36,537 nucleotides of DNA from Saprospiraceae bacterium (GTDB lineage: Bacteria > Bacteroidota > Bacteroidia > Chitinophagales > Saprospiraceae), in NCBI GenBank assembly GCA_020846655.1, contig JADLDL010000064.1:1-36537 (forward strand). Reading direction: 5' to 3'. The notes beneath the pieces were generated by a model. It worked only from the letters and a program-made list of their open reading frames with translations. It ran no database searches and was not told the DNA's origin. Numbering within the stretch: position 1 is the stretch's first letter; each line of letters opens with the position of its first letter. The position numbers were made by a program, and so were the translations under genes. Shown one piece after another: positions 6,385-14,243 of this stretch.

Positions 6385-9237
6385 CTATTTTTTCATAAAT
6401 AATCCCGAAACACGCGCCCCGAAACACGAAATACGAACCACGCACCCCGAACCCCGCACCCCGAAACACGCACCCCGAAACACGAAATACGAAACACCAA
6501 CCACCAAAAAAACCACCCACCACCAATGCCAGGACCAGGGCATGTCGACCGGGCGGTTGGCGCCCACGGCCACCATGCCCGCCCAGAAATAGGGCGTCTG
6601 CCAAGCCGCGCCAATCGAGTTGTCGCCGAGGTACTGCAACTTAGCCTGCCGCAGGGCCGCCCCCACGGGTTTGCCGTTGCGCAAGGAGCCATAAAACGAC
6701 TGAAACAGGCGCGTGCTGCTCCGGTCATTGACCGTCCAAAGGCTCGACAGAATACAGGCCGCTCCTGAGTGGGCAAAGGCCCGTGCCAGGCTCATCACCC
6801 CTTCGCCGCTTTGCTCGGCGCCGATGCCGGTCTGGCAGGCGCTGAGCACGACCAATTCGGCGTGCAGCGACAAGGTGTAAATGTCCGGCAGCAACAGTGC
6901 TTCGTCGTAGAGTTCGATGCGTGGCGGCAGGCTGTCCTGCTGGTCGGCGCGGGCATGCGTACACAAGTGTAGCAACCGGTATCGCCCGGCTTCAGCACAG
7001 AACCGCTTCGCTCGGGCCTCCGCCCCGAGCCAGCTCTCCGGACTGCCGGCCGGCAGGGCATTCCATTCGGCGGCGCCGGCTGGCAAGGGTGCCAGCCCGC
7101 GTTCGCTGCCCGGAAACAAAGGAGCCAGGCCCAGGAAAAAATCAGGGGCGGTTCCCGCAAAGGCTTCCTGCTGTTGCAAGGTTGCCCAGGACCAGGCATA
7201 CCGAATTTCCTGTCGGCAAATCAAATAGTCTGCCCTGCGCAAGCTCGCACCGGGCGCAGGCCGCGAGCGAAGCAGGGCTTCAAATGGAACAAAATGCAAC
7301 AAACCGTCGGGCACAAGGCAGAGCCGTTGCGCGGAAGCCGTTTCGGGTGGCAAAAGTTGTTGGCCCAGGGCGTAGGCCAGTTCGAGGTAGCCGGCCGGAT
7401 CGGCCAGGATGGCATTGGCATCTTTGAAAAAACCTAAAAAACGCTGCAATTGCCCTTGCAACATGCTGTCGTAGGGGATGCGGCGCCAATACATCGGGCC
7501 GCTGTTGTTGCACAGGAAAATATCCAGGAAGGATTCGCTGCGGAAATATTCCACCAGCAGTTCGCCGGCTGCCATCCGGCCGCTGCCGGGCTCCGGCGCG
7601 GCGCTGTCCAGGCCATACAAATGCGGGTAACTCTGGTACAAGGATTTTCTCAACGCGTTGATCTTGCCCTGGAGCGCATCGGCATCCGACACCCATTGCT
7701 GTCGTTGGGCATGCTCGCGATACAGGAGGTATTGCCGCTCGTACCAGGCTTTGCTTTTTTCCATGGCCTCCAATTGGGCAAAACGCGCGTCTTTGCCGGC
7801 GAGGCGCTGGCGGATGAGGTTGTCGCGCAAGTTCTCGAGCAACAACACCGCGCGGCTGCGCTCGGCAATGGCAAAGCCTTTTTTCAACCACTCCTGCGCG
7901 CCTGTTTTTTCATACAACCAGCGGGCTACCTGCAAGGCCGATGCTTCGCGGCGGCGCGCGATGTTTTGCAGCCCAATCTTGGACGACCGGTACTGAAACA
8001 CTTGCCGGACGCGCCACTCGGCCTGCCAGGCCAGGTCGTGGCAGTCCATGGCCAGCCGCAGCCAATCGACACGGCCGCTGTGCCGGTAGAGCGCTTCGGC
8101 AGCGGCCGCTTTGGCGCCCAGGGCCTCGTAGATGGTGTTTTCTTCGTAAAAAAGAGTGGCTGCCGGATTGTTTTCCACCCGGTCTGAGCGAAATTCCGGC
8201 AATACGGCGCGCAAGGCCTGGTGGGCGGCGTCCAGGGCGGCGGTCCACTGGCCTTGCGCCTGGTACAAACCGGCAAGCGCCAAATGGGCTTTTCCGACAT
8301 CGCGGGAGAACGGGCCAAAGGCCGCCAAGGCGCTGGCAAGCGCCTGCCGGAGCAAGTGTTGGGCCTCGCCCCATTGCCCGTTTTTGAGCCGGATCAGTCC
8401 GGCCGTTCGTTGGGTGTAAGCGCGGTATTCGAGGGCTTCCGGTCCGGCTGCCAAGCCCGGCAGGAGGCGCAGGGCGGCTTCTGCGGTGGGCCAGGCCAGG
8501 CGGGGCAGGCCCTGGTCGAGTTGGGTGCGGGCCAGGCCAGTCAGGAGCAGCAGCCGTTTGTCGGCTGGCGCCCCCGGCAGTGCCAGGCCGGCGCGGTAAC
8601 TCTGCTCCGAGGCCGAAAAATCATCCTGGTTCCACTGCGCGATTCCAATGTTGTTGTACAAACCGGCCCGACTGGCAAGGGCATCGGCTGGTGTAGCGGC
8701 GAGGGCCTGCTGGAAGATCGCCAGCGCTTTCTCGTTGTCGCCCAGGCGGGTGTAGTGGTTGCCGAGAGGTTTGTAAATCATTTCTGTAACCTCAAAGTCT
8801 GGGTCCTCCACGGGGTGCCGGGCATACCCGGCCGCCGCCGCTTCGTAGGCTTCCACGGCGTCCCAAATGCGCCCCAGGGCCGAGAGGTAGTAGCCCCGGT
8901 ACGACTGGAGGTACACCAGGGCCTCTGTTTCGGGGGCATTGGCGGGTGCCCGCCATTGGCCGGCCAGCGCCAAATTCAGGTTGTGGAGGGCGGCTTGGGG
9001 CGCGTCGGACAGGTAGTCGTGGGTTTCAATTTGAATCCAGGTCCACAAGGCCAGTTGGTCGGCTTTTCGCGCCAGTGCTGCCTTCCGGCCGGCGTAGTGC
9101 AATACGCTGTCACGTTGCCCGGTTTTTTCAAAATAGGCCATGCGCGCGTCGTATTGCTCCAGATCAGGCGCTGCCTGCGCGGCCAGTGTGGCAGGCAGGA
9201 ACAACAACAGCAGGCTGGCGCAAACGATTGGGTGCAT
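6385..9237 (-). CDS. Secreted TPR-CHAT caspase-like protein with repeat-encoded C-terminus
   Basis: A 950-residue protein with an N-terminal signal peptide (about residues 1-20, ending ATLAAQ), TPR-like helical repeats through about residue 400, a helical linker, and a C-terminal CHAT domain of the caspase/separase clan. The catalytic pair is visible: His761 in LHLCTHA and Cys801 in LSACQTG, followed by SLWTVNDRSS. A tryptophan-rich hydrophobic stretch (PWSWHWWWVVFLVVGV, about 900-915) looks like a C-terminal membrane anchor. From about residue 912 the frame runs through the R1-C array, giving a Cys/Arg/Gly-rich tail built of VFRGACFGVRGSG-like units before LFMKK. The native stop appears to have been replaced by the array. 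The gene starts 36 bp after the PKD-barrel gene and is probably co-transcribed. Substrate unknown. Confidence 0.88.
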   Translation of the reverse strand: MHPIVCASLLLLFLPATLAAQAAPDLEQYDARMAYFEKTGQRDSVLHYAGRKAALARKADQLALWTWIQIETHDYLSDAPQAALHNLNLALAGQWRAPANAPETEALVYLQSYRGYYLSALGRIWDAVEAYEAAAAGYARHPVEDPDFEVTEMIYKPLGNHYTRLGDNEKALAIFQQALAATPADALASRAGLYNNIGIAQWNQDDFSASEQSYRAGLALPGAPADKRLLLLTGLARTQLDQGLPRLAWPTAEAALRLLPGLAAGPEALEYRAYTQRTAGLIRLKNGQWGEAQHLLRQALASALAAFGPFSRDVGKAHLALAGLYQAQGQWTAALDAAHQALRAVLPEFRSDRVENNPAATLFYEENTIYEALGAKAAAAEALYRHSGRVDWLRLAMDCHDLAWQAEWRVRQVFQYRSSKIGLQNIARRREASALQVARWLYEKTGAQEWLKKGFAIAERSRAVLLLENLRDNLIRQRLAGKDARFAQLEAMEKSKAWYERQYLLYREHAQRQQWVSDADALQGKINALRKSLYQSYPHLYGLDSAAPEPGSGRMAAGELLVEYFRSESFLDIFLCNNSGPMYWRRIPYDSMLQGQLQRFLGFFKDANAILADPAGYLELAYALGQQLLPPETASAQRLCLVPDGLLHFVPFEALLRSRPAPGASLRRADYLICRQEIRYAWSWATLQQQEAFAGTAPDFFLGLAPLFPGSERGLAPLPAGAAEWNALPAGSPESWLGAEARAKRFCAEAGRYRLLHLCTHARADQQDSLPPRIELYDEALLLPDIYTLSLHAELVVLSACQTGIGAEQSGEGVMSLARAFAHSGAACILSSLWTVNDRSSTRLFQSFYGSLRNGKPVGAALRQAKLQYLGDNSIGAAWQTPYFWAGMVAVGANRPVDMPWSWHWWWVVFLVVGVSYFVFRGACFGVRGSGCVVRISCFGARVSGLFMKK
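6407..6504. repeat. R1-C: solo array of 14 heptamers, overlapping the CHAT gene end
   Basis: Fourteen back-to-back 7-bp words on the plus strand: GAAACAC (five copies) and GCACCCC (three), with the rest single-step variants such as GCGCCCC, GAAATAC (twice), GAACCCC and CAACCAC. There is no core and no opposite arm. It has the same word set and length as the long arm of R1-A and R1-B, but the word order differs, so it is a solo arm or a decayed copy. Read on the minus strand it codes for about residues 912-944 of the CHAT protein. Confidence 0.88.
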
Positions 9238-9273
9238 GCTCGCTTTTTAGCCAGCAAGATAAGCCCCGGGGCG

Positions 9274-11256
9274 CTAAAATTTCATCTCCAGGGCGATTTG
9301 AACAAATGGCTCCGCCTGACGCTTTCGCAGCACGGCGCCGGCGCGAATGCCCAGGCTGGGGCCCGCGCGCACGAACCCGATGCGCAGCTCGGCAAAGGCC
9401 GCAAACCGGGTGCTCGTTGCCGAATAGGGCGTCACCGTGGTCGTGTCGCGCAGCAACTCGGGCGGTGGCACATTGGTGCCGGCCGGTCCAAAAAAGCGCC
9501 GCAACACCCGTACCCGTGTCTTGTCTTCGCCGTCTTCCAGGAGCAGGCGAGCGGAAGCGCCGATGCCCAGCCCCCAGTACCGGGAGAAATTTTTGCGCAG
9601 CAAAAAAGGCACTTCGAACGACACGAAGCGGCGCTCGGCGCTGATGCTGCTGTCGCGGTAGGTGACCCGCTTGAAGGTCGCGTCGGCCAGGATTACGGAG
9701 TCGCGAAACACGAGATCCGGCAGCGCAGCACGCCCTTTGAGCCCGGTGAGCAGTTCTACCTGGGGATAGATTTTCCAGGATTTGTAGGGCGACAGGCTCA
9801 GCCCCAGGAAATAATACCCATCGCCGCTGTTTTCCGGCGGAAAGGCATGCCCGACTTTGAAACCCGGCGACAAGCCCGGTTTGAACCCGGTTTTGGAGTA
9901 GTTGGTGAAAATCGGTGGGTTTTTGTCAAACACAATTTGGGCGCGGCTGTGGAAACTGCGCTTGGCCATGCGCGACTCCGGCTCGATCCGGTAAGTGACA
10001 AATCCCTTGGTCGAGTCCTTGTCCGTCACACCTTTTTGCCGGCTGCCCGGCAGGTAAATGTTGCGAAAGGTGAACAGCAGGCCGTCCTGGGAAGAGGCGG
10101 TGTCCAGGCAACTGCCGTTGTAGGGTGTCGGCGGACAAATGGGGCATTCGGGGTACCAATCGAGCGGTCGCATGCGGGCCAGGTTGAGCCCCTCCGGAAT
10201 ATCGATCTGCAAGGCCACGGTGTGCGCCGGGCCCTCGCCATTGTTCTGGAACCGGACTTTGTAGTCGAGGTTTTTGTACTTCAACAAGCGGTAGTTGACG
10301 CGGTTGTCGGATACAAAAATGGCGTTGGGGTCGTGCGAACTGACGATTTCGATTTCCAGTTCGAAGCGCTCCGGCGCTACCATCGGGTCAAAAGGCTCAA
10401 AAACACCCTCCAGATGAATAAACGCTGAAGTGTCTTTGAGCATGTGGGCGGTGCCACTGAGGTCGACGAAGATGTTTCGCTGCTCGCCGGGTCGCAGTTC
10501 GGTGAAGCGCCATTGTTGCTCCTGGCGGTAGTGGCGGCGGGCTTGTTCGAGCATGGCCTGTACTTCGGCAAAGGGCGCTTCGGCCGGGGCCAGGCTGCCC
10601 GCGCCGCCTGCATGGGCGCCGATCAGGGCTGCCCAGTCTAGTCCCGGAGTGGCTTCCGGAAAGTCGGAAAGGGAGTAGCTGTTGTCGGCCAGTTCACCAA
10701 AATAGGTGCGGGCCGTATCGTAGCGGAAGTGCGCGTTGGGGAATTTTTTTTCATTAAAAAACAAATGCAGCCGGCCGCCGGTCGTGAGGGCGCTGCGGTT
10801 GCGGTAACTGAGGATGCAGGTCAGCGCCTCGCCGGATTTGGGCTGGCTGTTGGTTTTCAGGGCCAGGCCTTGCTCCTGGTTTTGAAAGACGCCGGCTGTA
10901 GTCGTACCGCCGCCACTGCCGCCGGTGAGCACCGATTTTCGCTTCTTTTTTGGTTTTTTTCCGTCGTCGTAGTTGTTGGTGAGATCGAGCGAGGCCGTGT
11001 AATTGCCCGGCTGGCGGTAGCGGTGCGTTGGGTTTTCTTCGAAACTGAAACTGCCGTCGCCGAACTCCCAAAAACAGGTGTAAAAGGCTTCCGGCGCGCC
11101 GGCAACCTGCGACAGTGCCGGCATCTGCGCCGTAAAGCGCGTGCCCTGGCTGTCGGCGGCGACGCTGAAATCGGCTTCCCGGGGGGCTGGGGTGGTGCTT
11201 TGCGCCAGCAAGGTTGCGGACCAAAGCAGGCAAAGGCAAGCGGCGAGCGTTTTCAT
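9274..11256 (-). CDS. PKD-domain protein fused to an outer-membrane beta-barrel
   Basis: A 660-residue exported protein. I start it at the ATG at 11256 because it gives a clear signal peptide (MKTLAACLCLLWSATLLAQ); an in-frame TTG 36 codons upstream does not. Order: signal peptide; a PKD domain (CFWEFGDGSFSFEENPTHRY); a basic linker (KKPKKKRK); a beta-rich region of the DUF11/DUF7619 kind ending VFDKNPPIFTN; and about 190 residues of alternating beta strands ending in Phe (FVQIALEMKF), as in outer-membrane barrels of the PorT type. In related surface proteins a T9SS sorting domain usually follows the IFTN region, so replacement by a barrel is unusual. It precedes the CHAT gene by 36 bp, suggesting an envelope module. 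Function not recognised. Confidence 0.8.
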   Translation of the reverse strand: MKTLAACLCLLWSATLLAQSTTPAPREADFSVAADSQGTRFTAQMPALSQVAGAPEAFYTCFWEFGDGSFSFEENPTHRYRQPGNYTASLDLTNNYDDGKKPKKKRKSVLTGGSGGGTTTAGVFQNQEQGLALKTNSQPKSGEALTCILSYRNRSALTTGGRLHLFFNEKKFPNAHFRYDTARTYFGELADNSYSLSDFPEATPGLDWAALIGAHAGGAGSLAPAEAPFAEVQAMLEQARRHYRQEQQWRFTELRPGEQRNIFVDLSGTAHMLKDTSAFIHLEGVFEPFDPMVAPERFELEIEIVSSHDPNAIFVSDNRVNYRLLKYKNLDYKVRFQNNGEGPAHTVALQIDIPEGLNLARMRPLDWYPECPICPPTPYNGSCLDTASSQDGLLFTFRNIYLPGSRQKGVTDKDSTKGFVTYRIEPESRMAKRSFHSRAQIVFDKNPPIFTNYSKTGFKPGLSPGFKVGHAFPPENSGDGYYFLGLSLSPYKSWKIYPQVELLTGLKGRAALPDLVFRDSVILADATFKRVTYRDSSISAERRFVSFEVPFLLRKNFSRYWGLGIGASARLLLEDGEDKTRVRVLRRFFGPAGTNVPPPELLRDTTTVTPYSATSTRFAAFAELRIGFVRAGPSLGIRAGAVLRKRQAEPFVQIALEMKF

Positions 11257-11368
11257 GACACAGTTGTTTTGCAGGTGTACTTCCAAAACCTGTGCCACAG
11301 ACGGGGCGGGCAGGCGGAGAGCACGTTTGTTGTTGTTCAAAAAAACAGGCAGGCGGTTGCTCAAAGAA

Positions 11369-11443
11369 TATTTCTAAGTGTCCTTAGTGCTCTTCGTGGT
11401 TAAAAAATTAAACCACGAAGAGCACTAAGGACACTTAGAAATA
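11369..11443. repeat. R3: perfect 33-bp inverted repeat
   Basis: Arms at 11369-11401 and 11411-11443 are perfectly complementary, with a 9-nt A-rich loop. Each arm is itself a degenerate 9-bp repeat (ACCACGAAG, AGCACTAAG, GACACTTAG). Repeats with this kind of wording are scattered through many bacterial genomes (general knowledge). It sits 6 bp after the stop of the 845-residue T9SS protein gene and 113 bp before the next minus-strand gene. An RNA hairpin of this strength would stabilise or end the upstream transcript, although no run of T follows it as in a classical terminator. Confidence 0.92.
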
Positions 11444-11448
11444 ACTAC

Positions 11449-13986
11449 TCAGTTTTTGATAATTTTTTGGCTGTGCCAAACCGAGTTTTTTCCCAAAACC
11501 TGCACCAGGTACACGCCGGCCGGGTAGTCGCGCAGCGACAGTGTTTGCCGAACCTGGTTGGCGGCCAGCGGCGTTTGTTGCAGGCGGCGGCCCAGCAGGT
11601 CGGTCACTACGGCCAGGGCCGGTTCCGGTAGCGCTTCGCCCAGTTCCAGCGTGATCTCGCCGTCGGTGGGGTTTGGGAACAGGCGCAGGGAATGCTCGGC
11701 AGACGCTTCGCCCGTGGCAGTGGCCTGGCCCAGGTTGCGGACGCAGATGTCGTCGATGCGGGCCCAGGACACATAGGCGCCGTCGTTGATGGCGAAATTG
11801 TTCCAAATGGTGATGTTCAGGAAACTGTAGTTCTGCGTGGGTGTCCAGAGTGCCGACGTGTAGGTAGCCCAGGTGGTGCTGAGTATGGGCGAGAGAAAAA
11901 TTTCGTCGCAAGTGCCGCTGGTGCAGTTGAAATAGTTGCTCAGTGGAGTCGTGGAAGCCCGGAAGCGGAAGCGCACGGAATCCTGCACCGTCGGCATCCA
12001 CATGCCGCAGAATTGGATTTCGTAGGTGTTGCCGGCCAGAAATGCCAGGGGTTGCACGATGCCTTCGCCCACCACCTGGTTGCCCCACATCTGGATGGCG
12101 CCCATGTCGGCACAACTGTCGTGCGTGATGACCTGCGGCGTGTTGAACCCGCTGCTCCAGTTGGACACCGTGCCGCCGCTGCCCAGGTTGCCGGCGTTGA
12201 GGCCGGCTGTAAACTGACCGTTCAGTAGGAGGTTGTCGGGGCAATCCTGCTGCGAAACGGTCACCACTACCTCGCGGCAGAACGTGTCGCGGCAGAGCAT
12301 GCCGGCGTTGCCGGCGGTGACGATCAGGCAAACGAGGTAGGTGCCGGAGTTGGCGTAGGTATGGCTGGGGTTGGTGGGGCTGGTGAAAAATGCCGTGTTG
12401 CCGTCGCCAAAATCCCAGTCCCAACTAAAAATAGTGCCGCTGGCTACCGTCGACAAGTCCGTGAAGGTAAACGTAGCGCCGCTGCCCGTGGTGCTGAAGG
12501 CGGCGTTGACGGCGATTTGTTGACAAGGATCGACCGGTGGCGCGGGGCAGAAGGTTTGTTTGTCGTCGTAGGCTTTGTTGAGCAGGCTGGCCGCCGAGAA
12601 ATCCTGCCGGGGGCTCACCTGAACTTGCCAGGGCGTCACCTTTGGCGTTTGTTTCAGGATCTCCGTTTCGGGGCTGTGGTAGCAGGAAGACTCGGTCAGG
12701 CCTTGCGCATCGGTTTTGATGGCCAGCAGGTTGTAATCGGCGTTTTGCCCCTGGATACGGGTTTGGGAATGGCCCATGATATAGTATTCGTCGTTGGCGG
12801 TGGGCGCCACGCGGTTGCCCTGGGAGGCGTCGCCGAGGGTGTACAAGCGGGTCCAGTGCACGGGCGAGCCGGTGTTGCCCAGGTTCAGGAGCAGGCAATG
12901 GCCGGTTTCGGAGCCGTCGGAAGTGGCGAAGGCTTCGGCTTTGCCGGTCAGGGCCAGGTCGCCGGCGCCGGTAAATTTAAAATGGTTGGCCCATTCCTGT
13001 TTGCTGTTCAGCACCTCGTAGTGGTTGGCCCAGAAGAGCGTGCCGTTGATGTCGGTGCGGAGCATCAGAATTTTTTTGTCGTTGGTGTTGGGGTCCTGGG
13101 AATAGCCCGACACCCAGAGGTCGCCGTCCAGTTTGGGGTCGAGGCTGCAACTGCCCTGGATGCAGGTGGCGCGCTCCTGGGTATTGGGCGCGATGTCGTA
13201 GGTGTTCAGCCAGGCCGCGCTGCCGTTGTTGGTATTGATGCTCAGGATAAATACCTCCTCGGCGCCGGTGGGGCTGGTGTAGGTGCCGGTTACGTAGTAC
13301 GCGCTGGGTGTGTTGGCGCAGCCTGGCAGGGTGGCGAAGGCGGTCACGGAAGCGCTGTGCAGGCCACCGCTGACGGTGTAGGTGCGGCTCCACTGGAACT
13401 TGCCGGAGCAGTCGGTTTTGACGGCATACACGCTGGAAACGCCCGTGTTGCCATCGATTTTGGTGCCCACGAGGATGAAATTGCCGGCGCCGTCCTGTTT
13501 GACGCAGGCACTGGTTTCGTCGTCGCTGGGGATGCCGTAGCGCTGCACCCAGAGGGGCGTGCCGCTGAGGTCGGTTTGGGTGAGCAGCATGTTGCGGCTG
13601 CTGCCGTTACGTTCGTTGGCGGCGATGATGTAGCCGGGTTGTCCGTTGCAGCCGGTGGCTTTTTCGATCCAGACGCCGGTTTCGCCGACATCCTGGCCGA
13701 TCATTTTGGACGGCGGCAACACGGCGCCCGTGCTGTTGAGCCACACCAGTTGGAGATCGCCGGCGGGGTTGAAGAACCCGGCGGGGTGCTGGGTATTGGT
13801 GCCGAGCAAGAGGTACTCGCCGGCGTTGGTGATGAGGCCGGAGGGGGCGCGTTCGTCGGTGGGCAGGGGGTAGCCGATGGCGGTTTGAAAAGTTTGGCCG
13901 CTGAGAACGCTTTGGCTCAACAGCAGGATGGCAGACAACAAGGTGTTGAGGAGCAGGGCCGGGTAGTAGTTCAAAAACTGGCGCAT
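11449..13986 (-). CDS. T9SS-secreted PKD-domain protein
   Basis: An 845-residue surface or secreted protein. It has an N-terminal signal peptide (about residues 1-30, ending SQSVLSGQ) and about 440 residues of repeating beta motifs of the kind WLNTYDIAPNTQE and IKTDAQGL, as in Bacteroidota propeller-like repeats. A PKD domain follows (FSWDWDFGDGNTAFF to SHTYANSGTYLVCLIV), then a jelly-roll-like region that starts DNLLLNGQFTAG and probably binds carbohydrate or protein. It ends in a type A T9SS sorting domain (about 770-845: LRLFPNPTDGEITLEL to YPAGVYLVQV and a basic end). The ligand cannot be inferred. The gene is divergent from the next plus-strand T9SS gene across a 257-bp AT-rich spacer in which I see no convincing promoter on either strand. 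Its transcript ends at the R3 inverted repeat. Confidence 0.85.
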   Translation of the reverse strand: MRQFLNYYPALLLNTLLSAILLLSQSVLSGQTFQTAIGYPLPTDERAPSGLITNAGEYLLLGTNTQHPAGFFNPAGDLQLVWLNSTGAVLPPSKMIGQDVGETGVWIEKATGCNGQPGYIIAANERNGSSRNMLLTQTDLSGTPLWVQRYGIPSDDETSACVKQDGAGNFILVGTKIDGNTGVSSVYAVKTDCSGKFQWSRTYTVSGGLHSASVTAFATLPGCANTPSAYYVTGTYTSPTGAEEVFILSINTNNGSAAWLNTYDIAPNTQERATCIQGSCSLDPKLDGDLWVSGYSQDPNTNDKKILMLRTDINGTLFWANHYEVLNSKQEWANHFKFTGAGDLALTGKAEAFATSDGSETGHCLLLNLGNTGSPVHWTRLYTLGDASQGNRVAPTANDEYYIMGHSQTRIQGQNADYNLLAIKTDAQGLTESSCYHSPETEILKQTPKVTPWQVQVSPRQDFSAASLLNKAYDDKQTFCPAPPVDPCQQIAVNAAFSTTGSGATFTFTDLSTVASGTIFSWDWDFGDGNTAFFTSPTNPSHTYANSGTYLVCLIVTAGNAGMLCRDTFCREVVVTVSQQDCPDNLLLNGQFTAGLNAGNLGSGGTVSNWSSGFNTPQVITHDSCADMGAIQMWGNQVVGEGIVQPLAFLAGNTYEIQFCGMWMPTVQDSVRFRFRASTTPLSNYFNCTSGTCDEIFLSPILSTTWATYTSALWTPTQNYSFLNITIWNNFAINDGAYVSWARIDDICVRNLGQATATGEASAEHSLRLFPNPTDGEITLELGEALPEPALAVVTDLLGRRLQQTPLAANQVRQTLSLRDYPAGVYLVQVLGKNSVWHSQKIIKN

Positions 13987-14243
13987 AGTAGTACGTTTTG
14001 GATGGTACGATGTTCGGGTGGATGGAAACGGCCGCTTGTAGTGGCCGCCTTTTCCTTACATCGGGGATGGTCCAAAACCTTACCCTGCGGAATGGAAAAA
14101 AAGTTTTTTTAGGAAAAAGAAATGGGAGATATGGTTTTAATGGATTGGCTGTGTGGGAGTTGTGTTTTTTTGGACCAGGGCTTGCTTCCATCGCGCAACA
14201 CCCCCGATCTTTACTTCATTGACTGACCTCATCCGTCCTTCCC

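Noticed and set aside
5814-6504. CRISPR array
   Set aside because: Units are 7 bp, directly adjacent and without spacers, arms are inverted, and no cas gene is near.
8221-10428. 735-codon plus-strand open frame opposite the CHAT and PKD-barrel genes
   Set aside because: Composition is low-complexity Gly/Gln/Val-rich with no recognisable domain, and it lies antisense to two genes with clear domains and catalytic residues. Long antisense frames are expected in GC-rich coding DNA.
12361-14112. 583-codon plus-strand open frame opposite the 845-residue T9SS gene
   Set aside because: Gly/Val-rich shadow frame with no family resemblance; the minus-strand gene is fully supported.
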